64,000 bases of DNA from Caballeronia grimmiae. GTDB taxonomy: Bacteria > Pseudomonadota > Gammaproteobacteria > Burkholderiales > Burkholderiaceae. Below the pieces are notes generated by a model. It ran no database searches, had not been told where the DNA came from, and saw nothing but the letters and a program-made list of their open reading frames with translations. Made by a program: the position numbers and the translations under genes. Shown here piece by piece: positions 46,359 to 57,006 of the stretch (the first letter of the stretch is position 1; each line of letters begins with the position of its first letter). The stretch lies in contig NZ_JFHE01000022.1 in NCBI RefSeq assembly GCF_000698555.1, positions 1-64,000 on the forward strand, read 5' to 3'.

Positions 46359-46913
46359 TTACATCATCGCCGTGCGGCGAATCGCCAGCCGGTTGAGCAG
46401 CGGCAAGGTTTGCCCCCGGCGCTGCGATCCTCCGAGCGGCGGCAAAAACGAAACGTCGGTCACCTCGGTGTACTGCGTGTCAGGTTCGGCGTCCAGCACT
46501 TCGAGTGCCGGTGGCTCGACGAGATCGCTTGCATCCGTTCCTCCCGCCACCCCCGCGCATTCGCTGACGTTCAGGCCAAGCGAGCGCCGCACATCGACGC
46601 CGCGGGTTCGTACGCCATAACCCGCGCCGCGAATGAGTTCCTCGCGAGTCTTCCAGAACCGGACGGCGGAAGGCGACATCGCTTGCATCGAGACGTATTC
46701 GACGACGATTTCATAGCCGCGAACTTTCGGATAATTCATCAGCAATTTACCCGAGCGAATATATCGGGTGTAGTGGTCGATTTTCTTCGTCAGTAGATCC
46801 TGATGCAATTGTTCGTCTTGCCAGTCGAGGTCATCGAATATGCCGACATACACTTGTCTGAACAGGATATTGATTCCGATGTAATCGATGACGTCCACGT
46901 CGCGCAAAGACAT
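46359..46913 (-). CDS. Hypothetical protein with a DUF6572-like N-terminus
   Basis: A 184-aa protein. Residues 3-75 (DVDVIDYIGINILFRQVYVG; DDLDWQDEQLHQDLLTKKID) look like the DUF6572 family, often linked to immunity or toxin-associated loci. The C-terminal 70 residues are low in structure (SDLVEPPALEVLDAEPDTQY). AGGGG lies 7 nt before the ATG at 46913. No toxin gene is visible next to it. Family assignment is from memory of the motif only. Confidence 0.65.
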   Translation of the reverse strand: MSLRDVDVIDYIGINILFRQVYVGIFDDLDWQDEQLHQDLLTKKIDHYTRYIRSGKLLMNYPKVRGYEIVVEYVSMQAMSPSAVRFWKTREELIRGAGYGVRTRGVDVRRSLGLNVSECAGVAGGTDASDLVEPPALEVLDAEPDTQYTEVTDVSFLPPLGGSQRRGQTLPLLNRLAIRRTAMM

Positions 46914-47102
46914 GGTCATTCCCCTACGCCCTAAATTGGGCAAGTATCAAAGAAATGCATTGTAACGGTTTTGCCGCTCCGGAAAACCGTGAAACACTGT
47001 GTGCAACAGGTCAACGGACGTTTTTCGTACCACTCCGAATTCGGGATTTAGAACTATTCCTATATCCCGGTATCCGGTTTGTCGAAACCATTATTGAGAT
47101 AA

Positions 47103-48275
47103 TCACGGGCGTCGCCGCGTCGCGTCGGCGAGACCTTGATCCAGCGCGGGTTTCGCGTTTTCTTCGTTATTCAGTGCAGCGGTCTGCGCAGTCGGCGGTT
47201 GCTCGTTGATCCAGGCATTCAGAATGGCGGAAGTGACGGCGAGAATCACGGGTCCTATAAACAATCCGACTATTCCGAATGCGAACATGCCGCCAAGCAC
47301 GCCCGACAGAATCAACAGCATGGACAAATTGACGCCGCGCTGAATCAGGAGCGGTCTCAGGAAATTGTCGAGCATGGCGATCATCAGCGACCACACGAGC
47401 AGCAACGCCGCCGCCACATGGGAGCCGTGCCAGAACAGCCAGGCGACGCCGCCGAGCAGCGGCAGCAGCGGCCCGATCTGCGCGAGGCACAACATCAGCA
47501 TGACGGCGGTGATGACGCCCGCCGCCGGCACGCCCGCAACGAACAGTCCGATGCCGCCGAGCGCCGACTGCGTGACCGCCGTCACGACGATGCCGAGCGC
47601 CACCGCGCGGATCGCCAGGCCGGCGAGCTTGATTGCCCCCGCGCCGCGCTGTCCCGCGATGCGCGTGGCGAAGCGCACGACGAAGCTTCCCGCCGCTTCG
47701 CCGCGACTGTAAAGAATGCCCGAGATGATGAGCGTGATGAGCATGTGAATGACGAACACGCCGACGACGGCCGCGTGCGACAGCATCCATCGCGCGGCGA
47801 CCGTCGCATACGGTTCGAGCTTCGCGAGCAGCCCGCCGGGGCCGGCATCGGAGAGCGATTGCCATTCGGTCGTCACGCGCTGACCGACGAGCGGCACGTC
47901 GCGCACCCACGACGGCGGCGGAGGCAGCGCGTAAGTCGGCAGGCTCTTGATCGCGGACATGATGTCGCCGGCATGCAGCGCGAGCGTGGAGATGGCCTGA
48001 TAAAGCGGCAGGACGATGACGATCAGCAGTCCGAGCAGCATCACCGTCGTCGCGATCCAGCGGCGGTTGCCGCAGCGGTGCTGCACCGCGAGCATCAGCG
48101 GCCACGTGGCGATGACGATCGTCGTCGCCCAGATGATGCCGGGAATGAACGGCCGCAGAATATACAAGCTGCCGATGGTCAGCGCGAGCAGGATCGCGAT
48201 GAGCAGCAGGATGCGGGCGATATCGATCGGCTGGCGCGGATTGTAATCGGGCTGCCCGTTAGGTGGAGTTGACAT
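47103..48275 (-). CDS. AI-2E-family (YdiK/PerM-like) membrane transporter
   Basis: A 390-aa membrane protein of the AI-2E transporter family with about eight hydrophobic segments. It contains PFIPGIIWATTIVIATWPLM near the N-terminus and, near the C-terminus, DNFLRPLLIQRGVNLSMLLI and the GVLGGMFAFGIVGLFIGPVI signature. Members export autoinducer-2 or act as ion/permease proteins. The ATG at 48275 gives the usual length; the in-frame extension to 48512 is not conserved. Confidence 0.9.
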   Translation of the reverse strand: MSTPPNGQPDYNPRQPIDIARILLLIAILLALTIGSLYILRPFIPGIIWATTIVIATWPLMLAVQHRCGNRRWIATTVMLLGLLIVIVLPLYQAISTLALHAGDIMSAIKSLPTYALPPPPSWVRDVPLVGQRVTTEWQSLSDAGPGGLLAKLEPYATVAARWMLSHAAVVGVFVIHMLITLIISGILYSRGEAAGSFVVRFATRIAGQRGAGAIKLAGLAIRAVALGIVVTAVTQSALGGIGLFVAGVPAAGVITAVMLMLCLAQIGPLLPLLGGVAWLFWHGSHVAAALLLVWSLMIAMLDNFLRPLLIQRGVNLSMLLILSGVLGGMFAFGIVGLFIGPVILAVTSAILNAWINEQPPTAQTAALNNEENAKPALDQGLADATRRRP

Positions 48276-48554
48276 GGCGCGTGTGTTTCGTGATGAATGC
48301 GGAGAGTGCGACAAGCGCGGCGCATGTATCAAGCGATAAGCCAAAGCGCGCGCGGCGGCAAGCAGCGTCTTGTGAACGACCGGCGGCATGATACGGCATG
48401 CGATCGATAGTACTCGAAACTGCAGACGGTTCCCGCCCGCACACGTCAATGGGTAACGCTGGAAATGCCCCCTTAAATTGCCTATGCTTCTTCCGGGCGC
48501 AGGAGAGGGCAACGCATGCCCCGGCCCACAACAAGAACGATTTGGGAGACTGTC

Positions 48555-50306
48555 ATGGCCGGTTTTTCCCGTACGTCGCTTGCCCCGCTCCTTCCGCTTC
48601 TTCCTGTCGCTTTCGGCGCTTTGACGATGCTCGCATCGCCCGCATCGCGCGCCGCCGACGAGATACAGAACGCCAACACCACGCAGGCTTCGCCGATCCC
48701 CGCGGCGTTACAAGCGGTCTCGCAGTCGCAACTCGACGCCGCGGCGAACGATCGCGCATCGTGGCTGCATTCGAATGGATCGTACGGTCAGATGCGCTAT
48801 GCGCCGGCCTCGCAGATCACGGCCGCGAACGTCGCGAAACTCAAGCCGGTGTTCATTTTCCAGACGGCGGTGATGGAATCGATGGAAACCGCGCCGATCG
48901 TCACCAACGGCGTGATGTTCCTGACCACGTCCTACAACCACGTCTATGCGATCGATGCCGTCACCGGCAAGGAATACTGGCATTACAAGCACAAGATGGG
49001 ACCGGTGACGACCTTCTGTTGCGGGCCGAATAATCGTGGCGTAGCGATCTCCGGCGATCGTCTCTTCATGGGCACGCTCGACGCGAAGCTGATCGCGCTG
49101 GATGCCAAAACCGGCAACGTCGTCTGGTCGACACAGATTGCCGATCCCGAAGAAGGCTATTCCGAAACGATGGCCCCCGTGGTCGTCGACGGCAAAGTGC
49201 TGATCGGCACCAACGGCGGCGAATACGGCATACGCGGCTTCGTCAAGGCATACGACGCGACCTCCGGCCAGTTGCTATGGACGTTCTATACGATTCCCGA
49301 AACCGGCAGCGAAGGCGTCTGGGCGGAAAACGACGCGGTCGGCCGCAACATGAAGCGCGACATCGCCGGGGAGAAGCAGGCGCTCGCACAGAAGGGCGGC
49401 GACTTCTACAAGACGCTCGGCGGCGGCGTATGGATGGCGCCGTCGGTCGATCGCGCAACGCGCACCGTGTACTTCGTCGTCGGCAATCCATCGCCCGATC
49501 TGTATGGCGCGATTCGTCCCGGCGACAATCTGTACACCGATTCGCTCGTCGCCATCGATCTCGACAGCGGCAAGTACAAGTGGCACTACCAGTACATCGC
49601 GCACGACGTCTGGGACCTCGATGCCGTCAGTCCGCCGATTCTGATCGACGTGAAAGACGAGAACGGCCGGACTATTCCCGGCATCATCCACGGCGGCAAG
49701 ACCGGCTACGTCTATGTGCACGACCGGCGCGACGGACATCTGATCCGCGTGTCGGAAGCGATGATCCCGCAGGAAGGCGTGTGGACCCTGCCGACTCCGA
49801 CCGGCGCGCGCATGCTGCCCGGCGCGAACGGCGGCGTCGAATGGTCGCCGATGGCCTTCAGCCCGAAAACGCGCATGGCGTACGCGGCGAATCTGCATCA
49901 GCCGATGACCTATCAGGTCGAGGAAGCCGCGTATCCGGGCGGCAAGATATGGCTCGGCGGCGCGTTCAAGGTGATTCCGTCGGAGCAGCAATGGGGCCGG
50001 CTGGTTGCGGTGAATGTCGATACCGGCAAAGTCGCCTGGGGCTACAAGACGGATCAGCCATTGATCGGCGGCGTGCTCGCGACGGCGGGCGGACTCGTGT
50101 TCAATGGCGAAGGCAACGGCCTCTTTCGCGCGTTCGACGCCGCCAGCGGCCGCAAGCTGTGGGAGTTCCAGTGCGGCGCGGGCGTCAACGCGCCGGCGGT
50201 CTCGTACATGGTCAACGGCAAGCAGTACATTGCGGTGGCCGCGGGCGGCAACACGCAACTCGACTACAAGCGCGGCAATAGCGTGCTCGTGTTTGCGCTG
50301 CCGTGA
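48555..50306 (+). CDS. PQQ-dependent alcohol dehydrogenase, lanthanide-type motif
   Basis: A 583-aa periplasmic quinoprotein with an eight-blade propeller. Signal peptide 1-33 (ending SRA). A vicinal Cys155-Cys156 pair (TTFCCGPNN) stacks on PQQ; likely metal ligands are Glu223 (GGEYGIRG), Asn311 (GNPSPD) and Asp354. Asp356 two residues on (VWDLD) is the mark of lanthanide-dependent enzymes such as XoxF and PedH. GGGAG precedes the ATG at 48555. There is no haem motif in the chain; a dihaem cytochrome gene follows directly as probable electron acceptor. Confidence 0.9.
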   Translation: MAGFSRTSLAPLLPLLPVAFGALTMLASPASRAADEIQNANTTQASPIPAALQAVSQSQLDAAANDRASWLHSNGSYGQMRYAPASQITAANVAKLKPVFIFQTAVMESMETAPIVTNGVMFLTTSYNHVYAIDAVTGKEYWHYKHKMGPVTTFCCGPNNRGVAISGDRLFMGTLDAKLIALDAKTGNVVWSTQIADPEEGYSETMAPVVVDGKVLIGTNGGEYGIRGFVKAYDATSGQLLWTFYTIPETGSEGVWAENDAVGRNMKRDIAGEKQALAQKGGDFYKTLGGGVWMAPSVDRATRTVYFVVGNPSPDLYGAIRPGDNLYTDSLVAIDLDSGKYKWHYQYIAHDVWDLDAVSPPILIDVKDENGRTIPGIIHGGKTGYVYVHDRRDGHLIRVSEAMIPQEGVWTLPTPTGARMLPGANGGVEWSPMAFSPKTRMAYAANLHQPMTYQVEEAAYPGGKIWLGGAFKVIPSEQQWGRLVAVNVDTGKVAWGYKTDQPLIGGVLATAGGLVFNGEGNGLFRAFDAASGRKLWEFQCGAGVNAPAVSYMVNGKQYIAVAAGGNTQLDYKRGNSVLVFALP

Positions 50307-50884
50307 TGCGGAGCCTGCGCGTGATGTGGGCGTGCTGCGCGGCGCTGTGGCTGCCGTCGGTCGCGTTTGCGGATGCGCAAGCCGGGGCGACGAAGGCCGC
50401 CGTCTGCTCGGCGTGTCACGGGCTCACGGGCAATTCGACGACCGGCGAATATCCGTCGCTTGCGGGACAGACCGCGCGCTATCTGTATCTTCAGTTGCGC
50501 GACTTCAAGGCGGGCCGCCGCAGCGATCCACGCATGTCGCCGATGGCCGCGAATCTCTCGCCCGATGACATGCACGATCTCGCCGATTACTTCGCCTCGC
50601 AGAAACTCGTCGCGACCGACTTCAAGGCCGACGCGGTGAAAGTCGACGCCGGCCGCAAGAAATCGGAGGAACTGCTCTGCACGATGTGCCATCTCGGCGG
50701 CTTCACGGGGCAGAACGAGATGCCGCGCGTGGCGGGGCAGCAGTACACGTACATCGTCAAGCAGTTGCAGGATTTCCGCGCGAAGAACCGCACCAACGAC
50801 GCTGGCAACATGACGAGCGTGACGAAGACGCTGACCGACGCGGACATCGAAAATCTGGCGAACTACATCGCCAATTTGCAGTAG
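50306..50884 (+). CDS. Dihaem cytochrome c, cytochrome c4-like
   Basis: A 192-aa periplasmic protein with a signal peptide (residues 1-22) and two CxxCH haem sites: CSACH (34-38) and CTMCH (125-129). The sixth-ligand Met regions are DPRMSPMA and NMTSVT-like. Its ATG shares a base with the stop of the PQQ dehydrogenase gene, so the two are coupled and probably form an electron-transfer pair toward the terminal oxidase. A GTG at 50303 is an alternative start. Confidence 0.92.
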   Translation: MRSLRVMWACCAALWLPSVAFADAQAGATKAAVCSACHGLTGNSTTGEYPSLAGQTARYLYLQLRDFKAGRRSDPRMSPMAANLSPDDMHDLADYFASQKLVATDFKADAVKVDAGRKKSEELLCTMCHLGGFTGQNEMPRVAGQQYTYIVKQLQDFRAKNRTNDAGNMTSVTKTLTDADIENLANYIANLQ

Positions 50885-50894
50885 CGGTCCGTCG

Positions 50895-51548
50895 ATGAAA
50901 CGCGTTTCGCTCATCGCCCTTCTTGCGCTCGTCATGGCGACGACGCTCACGCCCGCTTTCGCCGACGACGATGCCTACGTGCGCAACGAGCGCCTGCTCG
51001 CGGCCGCCCGCAGCGGCGATCAGAACGCGGTCGCGCAGTTGCTCGACGAAGGCGCGTCGATCGACTCGCGCAACCGCATCGGCGATACGCCGCTCATCAG
51101 CGCATGCAAGAAAGGCCTTACGCCGATGGCGCGCATGCTGATCGAGCGCGGCGCCAACGTGAATCAGGCCGACGTGCAGGGCATTACGCCCCTGATGGCC
51201 GCTGCGTTCGACGGCAACGATGAAATCGCCGCACTGCTGCTCGCGCGTCACGCCGATGTCGCCGCGACGGACCGCATCGGCAAGACCGCGATGGAATACG
51301 CGGCGGGGCGCGGCCATACAGCGATCGTGCAACGTCTGCTCGATGCGGGCGTCGATGTGAACGCCGTCTATCGCAACCATCTGACGGCGCTGATGTGGGC
51401 GGCGGGCTACGACCAGGCGCAGACCGCATCCATGCTCCTCGCTCGCGGCGCGAACCCCGCGTTGCGCGACGACCGCGGCATGACGGCGCGCGATATAGCG
51501 CAGCAGACGCATTCGGAGCACGTCGCTACGCTGCTGCCGAATCCCTGA
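50895..51548 (+). CDS. Exported ankyrin-repeat protein
   Basis: A 217-aa protein with a signal peptide (MKRVSLIALLALVMATTLTP..., cleavage after AFA) and about five ankyrin repeats (for example GDTPLISACKKGLTPMARML; GITPLMAAAFDGNDEIAALL; GKTAMEYAAGRGHTAIVQRL). It starts 10 nt after the cytochrome c stop, so it is the third gene of the PQQ dehydrogenase operon. In the periplasm it may act as a scaffold or protector for the redox partners. This is inference from position. Confidence 0.9.
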   Translation: MKRVSLIALLALVMATTLTPAFADDDAYVRNERLLAAARSGDQNAVAQLLDEGASIDSRNRIGDTPLISACKKGLTPMARMLIERGANVNQADVQGITPLMAAAFDGNDEIAALLLARHADVAATDRIGKTAMEYAAGRGHTAIVQRLLDAGVDVNAVYRNHLTALMWAAGYDQAQTASMLLARGANPALRDDRGMTARDIAQQTHSEHVATLLPNP

Positions 51549-51561
51549 CCGCCTTCGCCGT

Positions 51562-52413
51562 TCACTCGTAGCGATACACGCCTTGCCGCGTCTTGCGCCC
51601 GAGCCGCCCGGCCGCGACGTACTCCCGCAGCATCGGGCACGCGCGATACTTCGAGTCCGCGAAGTCCCGATACAGCACGTCCATCACCGAAAGGCACACG
51701 TCCAGGCCGATCAGATCCGCCAGCGCGAGCGGGCCAATCGGATGATTCGCGCCGAGCTTCATGCCCGCGTCGATCTCTTCGGCCGTCGCGATGCCCTCGT
51801 AGAGCACGAAGAACGCTTCGTTGATCATCGGCACGAGAATGCGGTTGACCACGAAACCCGGCGAATTGCGCACGCCGATCGGCGACTTATCGAGCGTCTC
51901 GGTCAGCGCGCGCACGGTCGCCGCGGTTTCGTCGCTGGTGCGCACGCCGCGGATCACTTCGACGAGCGGCAGGAGCGGCACCGGATTGAAGAAGTGCATG
52001 CCGATGAAGCGCCCCGGCTCGGCGAGCGTCGCGCCGAGCGCGGTGATCGAGATGGACGAAGTATTCGTCGCGATGATCGCATCGGGCCGCGCGGCGGCTT
52101 CGATCTGCTTCAGGATGCGCTGCTTCAGCTCGGTATTCTCGGTCGCGGCTTCGATGACGATATCGGCTTCGGCAAGACGCGCGTAATCGGTCGATGTCTC
52201 GATGCGCGCGATGGCAGCGTCGCGCAGGGCGGCATCGAGCTTGTCCTTCGAGACGAGCCGCGCGAGGCTGTTCGTCAGCGTGGCGATGCCTTTTTCGAGC
52301 GCGGCGTCGGTGACATCGATCATCACGACCTTCAGCCCCGCGACGGCTGCGACCTGCGCAATGCCGTTGCCCATCGTTCCCGCCCCGACGATACCGACAG
52401 TCTGAATGCTCAT
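51562..52413 (-). CDS. hbd: 3-hydroxybutyryl-CoA dehydrogenase
   Basis: A 283-aa NAD(P)-dependent 3-hydroxyacyl-CoA dehydrogenase. The Rossmann motif is VGIVGAGTMGNGIAQVAAVA. The catalytic His lies in FIGMHFFNPVPLLPLVEVI, with the active-site Glu at the end of that stretch. The NHPIGPLALADLIGLDV loop is typical of the Hbd/PaaH group. AGGAG precedes the ATG at 52413. It stands alone here, so the pathway (butyryl-CoA, PHB or aromatic acid breakdown) is open. It converges with the ankyrin gene at 13 bp. Confidence 0.93.
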   Translation of the reverse strand: MSIQTVGIVGAGTMGNGIAQVAAVAGLKVVMIDVTDAALEKGIATLTNSLARLVSKDKLDAALRDAAIARIETSTDYARLAEADIVIEAATENTELKQRILKQIEAAARPDAIIATNTSSISITALGATLAEPGRFIGMHFFNPVPLLPLVEVIRGVRTSDETAATVRALTETLDKSPIGVRNSPGFVVNRILVPMINEAFFVLYEGIATAEEIDAGMKLGANHPIGPLALADLIGLDVCLSVMDVLYRDFADSKYRACPMLREYVAAGRLGRKTRQGVYRYE

Positions 52414-52507
52414 TGACCTGCTCCTGTTCGTTGATTGAATGCGACGCCTGATTTTACGCAGCAAGCAACGCCTGCCGTGTTGCGGGCGGCATTGGGCGAA
52501 CCGCGCG

Positions 52508-52987
52508 CTACCCGAACGCCGTCAGGTCGCGCGGCGTCAGGCCATGCGCGCGGCAGTAGTCCGCGTATCGGTTCCAGCCGCTGCGCCAGTCTTCAGTGGC
52601 GAGCGCGCGGCCGTTTTCATCGGTGAAAACGAGTTCGCCCTGAATGATGTTGAGCGTGACGATATCGCCCGGCCCGTCGAGCGGCGCGACGGCTTCAGGC
52701 GTATGCGCCGAGCCGGCCGTCTCGTACACGATGCTTCCTTTCTCCGCGATCCACTCGTGCTCGCGATACTTCCATCGCCCCTCGACCGTATAAACGATGA
52801 CCGTGCCCGTGTGCCGATGACGCGGCATCTGGCCTTTCGCAGGCGCCTTCAGCAGCGCGATGGTTTCGCCGCGAATCGGATCGAGCTTGAAGTATTTGAC
52901 GAGCACCCGCTCGCTATAAGGCGTGAAGGGTATCCAGGGCAGGTCCGCGTCGTTGATGCACGCGGTCTGAATCTGTTCGAACAACAT
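52508..52987 (-). CDS. Cupin protein, 2,4'-dihydroxyacetophenone dioxygenase-like
   Basis: A 159-aa single-domain cupin. The metal-binding set is MPRHRHTGTVIVYTVEG for motif 1 (two His and the Glu) and TAGSAHTPEAV for motif 2. The C-terminal GWNRYADYCRAHGL tail resembles the 2,4'-dihydroxyacetophenone dioxygenase (DAD) cupin group. AAGGAG precedes the ATG. DAD cleaves the C-C bond of hydroxyacetophenones with iron; whether this protein does so is uncertain. Confidence 0.85.
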   Translation of the reverse strand: MLFEQIQTACINDADLPWIPFTPYSERVLVKYFKLDPIRGETIALLKAPAKGQMPRHRHTGTVIVYTVEGRWKYREHEWIAEKGSIVYETAGSAHTPEAVAPLDGPGDIVTLNIIQGELVFTDENGRALATEDWRSGWNRYADYCRAHGLTPRDLTAFG

Positions 52988-53105
52988 GGCGGCTCCTTAT
53001 GTCTGACCGCTCATTTTATGCAGCCGCGCGGGACGCGAACATCGGCCATTCGGACGACCCCTTCCATTCCAGCCGATTGGCGCGCTATCTGCTATCGTCC
53101 ACGCC

Positions 53106-54028
<923 letters not shown>

Positions 54029-54032
<4 letters not shown>

Positions 54033-54790
54033 ATCTACACGCAGTACGCGCAATTTACCGCTTCGAGATGGCGCGCGCCGGCCGCACGCTGATGCAGAGC
54101 ATCGTCTCGCCCGTCATTTCCACTTCGCTTTACTTCGTCGTCTTCGGAGCGGCCATCGGCTCGCGCATTCCGGAAGTGGACGGCATCGGCTATGGCGCGT
54201 TCATCGTGCCGGGCCTCGTGATGCTCTCGCTGCTCACGCAAAGCATCGCCAATGCGTCTTTCGGCATCTACTTTCCAAGATTCACCGGCACGATCTACGA
54301 ACTGCTGTCCGCGCCGGTGTCGTATCTCGAACTCGTCGTGAGCTATGTCGGGGCGGCGGCGACCAAGTCGATCATTCTCGGCCTCATCATCCTCGCGACC
54401 GCGCGGCTGTTCGTGCCGCTGCGCATCGACCATCCGGCGTGGATGATCCTGTTCCTGCTGCTGACATCAGTGACGTTCAGCCTGCTTGGGTTCATCATCG
54501 GGATATGGGCGGACGGATTCGAGAAACTGCAGATCATTCCGCTGCTGATCGTCACGCCGCTCACGTTTCTCGGCGGCAGCTTCTACTCGATCAACATCCT
54601 GCCGCCGTTCTGGAAGACGGTCGCGCTGTTCAATCCGGTCGTCTACCTGATCAGCGGCTTTCGCTGGAGCTTCTACGGCCTCGCCGATGTGGACGTCGGC
54701 ATAAGCCTTGCGATGACGCTTGTATTCCTCGCGGTTTTTATCGCGATCGTCGCGTGGATCTTCAAGACGGGGTATCGGCTGAAGGCGTGA
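54029..54790 (+). CDS. ABC-2 type permease, NodJ/YadH-like
   Basis: A 253-aa membrane protein with six hydrophobic segments of the ABC-2 family ([60 protein letters not shown]). Its start overlaps the ATPase stop. It is the membrane half of the exporter with the preceding gene. Confidence 0.93.
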
Positions 54791-54838
54791 TGCAATGGCT
54801 AGCGCCGGCGCGGCGGGAAAACAGGAGGCGTTCATCCG

Positions 54839-55345
54839 ATGAAAGTCATGAGACGCACGAAGCGCAGTTTTCTCGGCGCGATGGCCGCCACGTTCGCGAG
54901 CGGAGTCGCTCCGTGGCATGTCCGTGCGGCGGCGGTGCGCACGGGTCCGGATACGTCGTACGAGATCGGACACACTCAGGCGCAGTGGCGCAGAAGGCTG
55001 TCGAGCGAGCAGTATCGCGTGCTCCGGCGTGGCGCGACCGAGCCGCCGTTCGCCAGTCCGCTTCTGCATGAACGGCGCGATGGCCGCTTCGCGTGCGCGG
55101 GATGCGGCCTGCCGCTTTTTTCGTCCGAAGCGAAGTTCGACAGCCGCACCGGCTGGCCGAGTTTCTGGAAGCCGCTCGATGGCGCCGTCGCCACGGATGC
55201 GAGCGAGTCGGCCGTCACCCACGCGAACGAAGTGCACTGCCGGCGCTGCGGCGGTCATCTGGGCCATGTCTTCGACGACGGCCCGAAGCCAACCGGCTTG
55301 CGATACTGCATCAATGGCGCGGCGCTGCTGTTTCAGCAGACCTGA
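54839..55345 (+). CDS. msrB: Exported peptide-methionine (R)-S-oxide reductase
   Basis: A 168-aa MsrB. A basic, Tat-like leader (MKVMRRTKRSFLGAMAAT..., cleavage likely after VRAA) suggests transport to the periplasm. Zinc cysteines are in CAGC and CRRC, and the catalytic Cys is in GLRYCINGAAL. FDSRTGWPSFWKP is the substrate loop. AGGAGG lies 10 nt before the ATG. It repairs oxidised methionine in exported proteins. About 230 bp after its stop hold nothing I can identify. Confidence 0.92.
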   Translation: MKVMRRTKRSFLGAMAATFASGVAPWHVRAAAVRTGPDTSYEIGHTQAQWRRRLSSEQYRVLRRGATEPPFASPLLHERRDGRFACAGCGLPLFSSEAKFDSRTGWPSFWKPLDGAVATDASESAVTHANEVHCRRCGGHLGHVFDDGPKPTGLRYCINGAALLFQQT

Positions 55346-55579
55346 TCAAGTCAATAGGGCTGACCGGAAGCAGCTAATTTTTCAGAGTTTTCTAGTGGTC
55401 GCTGCGGCCCTGATTCTTTAACTTGTGGGTGCTTCGTCGACGGGATTCCCGCTTGTCGATGAAGGGCGTTCGTTCATTCCCGTGGTCGAACGTCGCGCTT
55501 TTACCCCAAGCGCAGGACGCGCGTCATGCGGCGCGCGTCCACTTCCTCCTGCAGCAGTCATCTGCTCATCATCCGCTCA

Positions 55580-56755
55580 TCATCCTCTGACGTCCTGCAC
55601 CGCTGGCGTAACCAGCCGCACGCGCGTGATTTCCGAAGGCGCACCGAGCCGTTTCGGCGGTCCCCAATAGCCCGTTCCTCGGCTCGTGTACACCCAGAGC
55701 CCCTTGAATTTCACGAGTCCCGCGACGAACGGCTGCTGCAGGCGCACGAAGAAATTCCACGGCAGGAACTGGCCGCCGTGCGTATGCCCCGACAGCTGCA
55801 ACGTGAAGCCCGCTTCGGCGGCGGCGGTCGCGCTGCGCGGCTGATGCGCGAGCAGGACACGCACGGTGGCGTCGGCGGGTGCGCCGCTGATAGCCTTGGC
55901 CGGATCGCTTTGATGCGCCGGATCGAAGCTGCCCGCGCCGTAATCGGTGACGCCTGCAATCACGGCCCGCGCGCCATCGTGGTCCAGCACCACGTGCTGG
56001 TTCAGCAGCACGTTGAGCCCGAGCCGCCGAAACTCGGCGATCCACTTGTCCGCGCCCGAGTAGTACTCGTGATTGCCGGTGACGAGAAACGCGCCGTGGC
56101 GCGCGCTCAGTTGCCCGAGCGGGCGCGTGTGGTCGGCGAGATTCGGCACGGCGCCGTCGACGACATCGCCTGTTACGGCGATCACGTCGGGCGCAAGTCC
56201 GTTCACCGCCGCGACGATGCGCTCCACGTAATGCCGCTTGATCGTCGGGCCGACGTGAATGTCGCTGATCTGCACGATGGTGAAGCCATCGAGCGCGGCG
56301 GGCAGGCCGTCGATCGGCACGTCGACGCTGACGACCGGCGCGCGCCGCCGCGCGTTGTAGAAGCCGATCGCGGACGAGAGCACCGCGAGAAGCGGCACCG
56401 CCAGCGCGCTATAGGCGACAAGCGCGGGCGAGCCGATCGGCGCACCGCGCAGCCAGTCGACGAGATGCACGGCGAAAAGCAACAGGTCGCGGGCGAAAGT
56501 CAGCAAAAGCAGCGACGAGAAGAACCCCAGTGCGGTCAGGCCGAACCACGCGAGGCGGTCCGCCAGCGACTGCGGTTCGATGTTGCGCGCCATCATTCCG
56601 AGCGGAATCAGCACGAGCGACGCGACGAGCAGCGCCGCCGCCAGCACCTTGAGCGGCATGCCGACGGGCGCGGCGGGAATGAGCCGCACACCCACGTAGA
56701 GATGAAACAAGACGCCGATACCGATGAAACGGAGAAAGAATGCGGAACGTCGCAT
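55580..56755 (-). CDS. Membrane-anchored metallophosphoesterase, YkuE/YaeI-like
   Basis: A 391-aa protein. Residues 1-150 hold about four transmembrane segments. The C-terminal calcineurin-like phosphoesterase domain has QISDIHVGP, AVTGDVVDG, TGNHEYYSG and SGHTHGGQ, the full set of metal ligands. AGGGG precedes the ATG. Close relatives hydrolyse lipid or nucleotide phosphodiesters (YaeI is a lipid-active example). It stands alone. Confidence 0.92.
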   Translation of the reverse strand: MRRSAFFLRFIGIGVLFHLYVGVRLIPAAPVGMPLKVLAAALLVASLVLIPLGMMARNIEPQSLADRLAWFGLTALGFFSSLLLLTFARDLLLFAVHLVDWLRGAPIGSPALVAYSALAVPLLAVLSSAIGFYNARRRAPVVSVDVPIDGLPAALDGFTIVQISDIHVGPTIKRHYVERIVAAVNGLAPDVIAVTGDVVDGAVPNLADHTRPLGQLSARHGAFLVTGNHEYYSGADKWIAEFRRLGLNVLLNQHVVLDHDGARAVIAGVTDYGAGSFDPAHQSDPAKAISGAPADATVRVLLAHQPRSATAAAEAGFTLQLSGHTHGGQFLPWNFFVRLQQPFVAGLVKFKGLWVYTSRGTGYWGPPKRLGAPSEITRVRLVTPAVQDVRG

Positions 56756-57006
56756 AGCGCCCCTGTGGAGGTCGAAGAGACGGCGGCAACGCGCTTGGCC
56801 GCACCGTTCCGCCAGCAGCTGATTCTACCGTTTCACCTGATTTCACGCCGTAGTCGATATGAATGACATCGCGATGAACGATCTTTCACAATCGATTAGA
56901 CATTTCTCTAGCCCGCGCCCGATGCATAGCGCGATTCGATGTTCACCGCCGCGACAACGTGATATTGAATGCTTGGCACTGCACATGTCGAAAGGAGCCG
57001 GTGACC

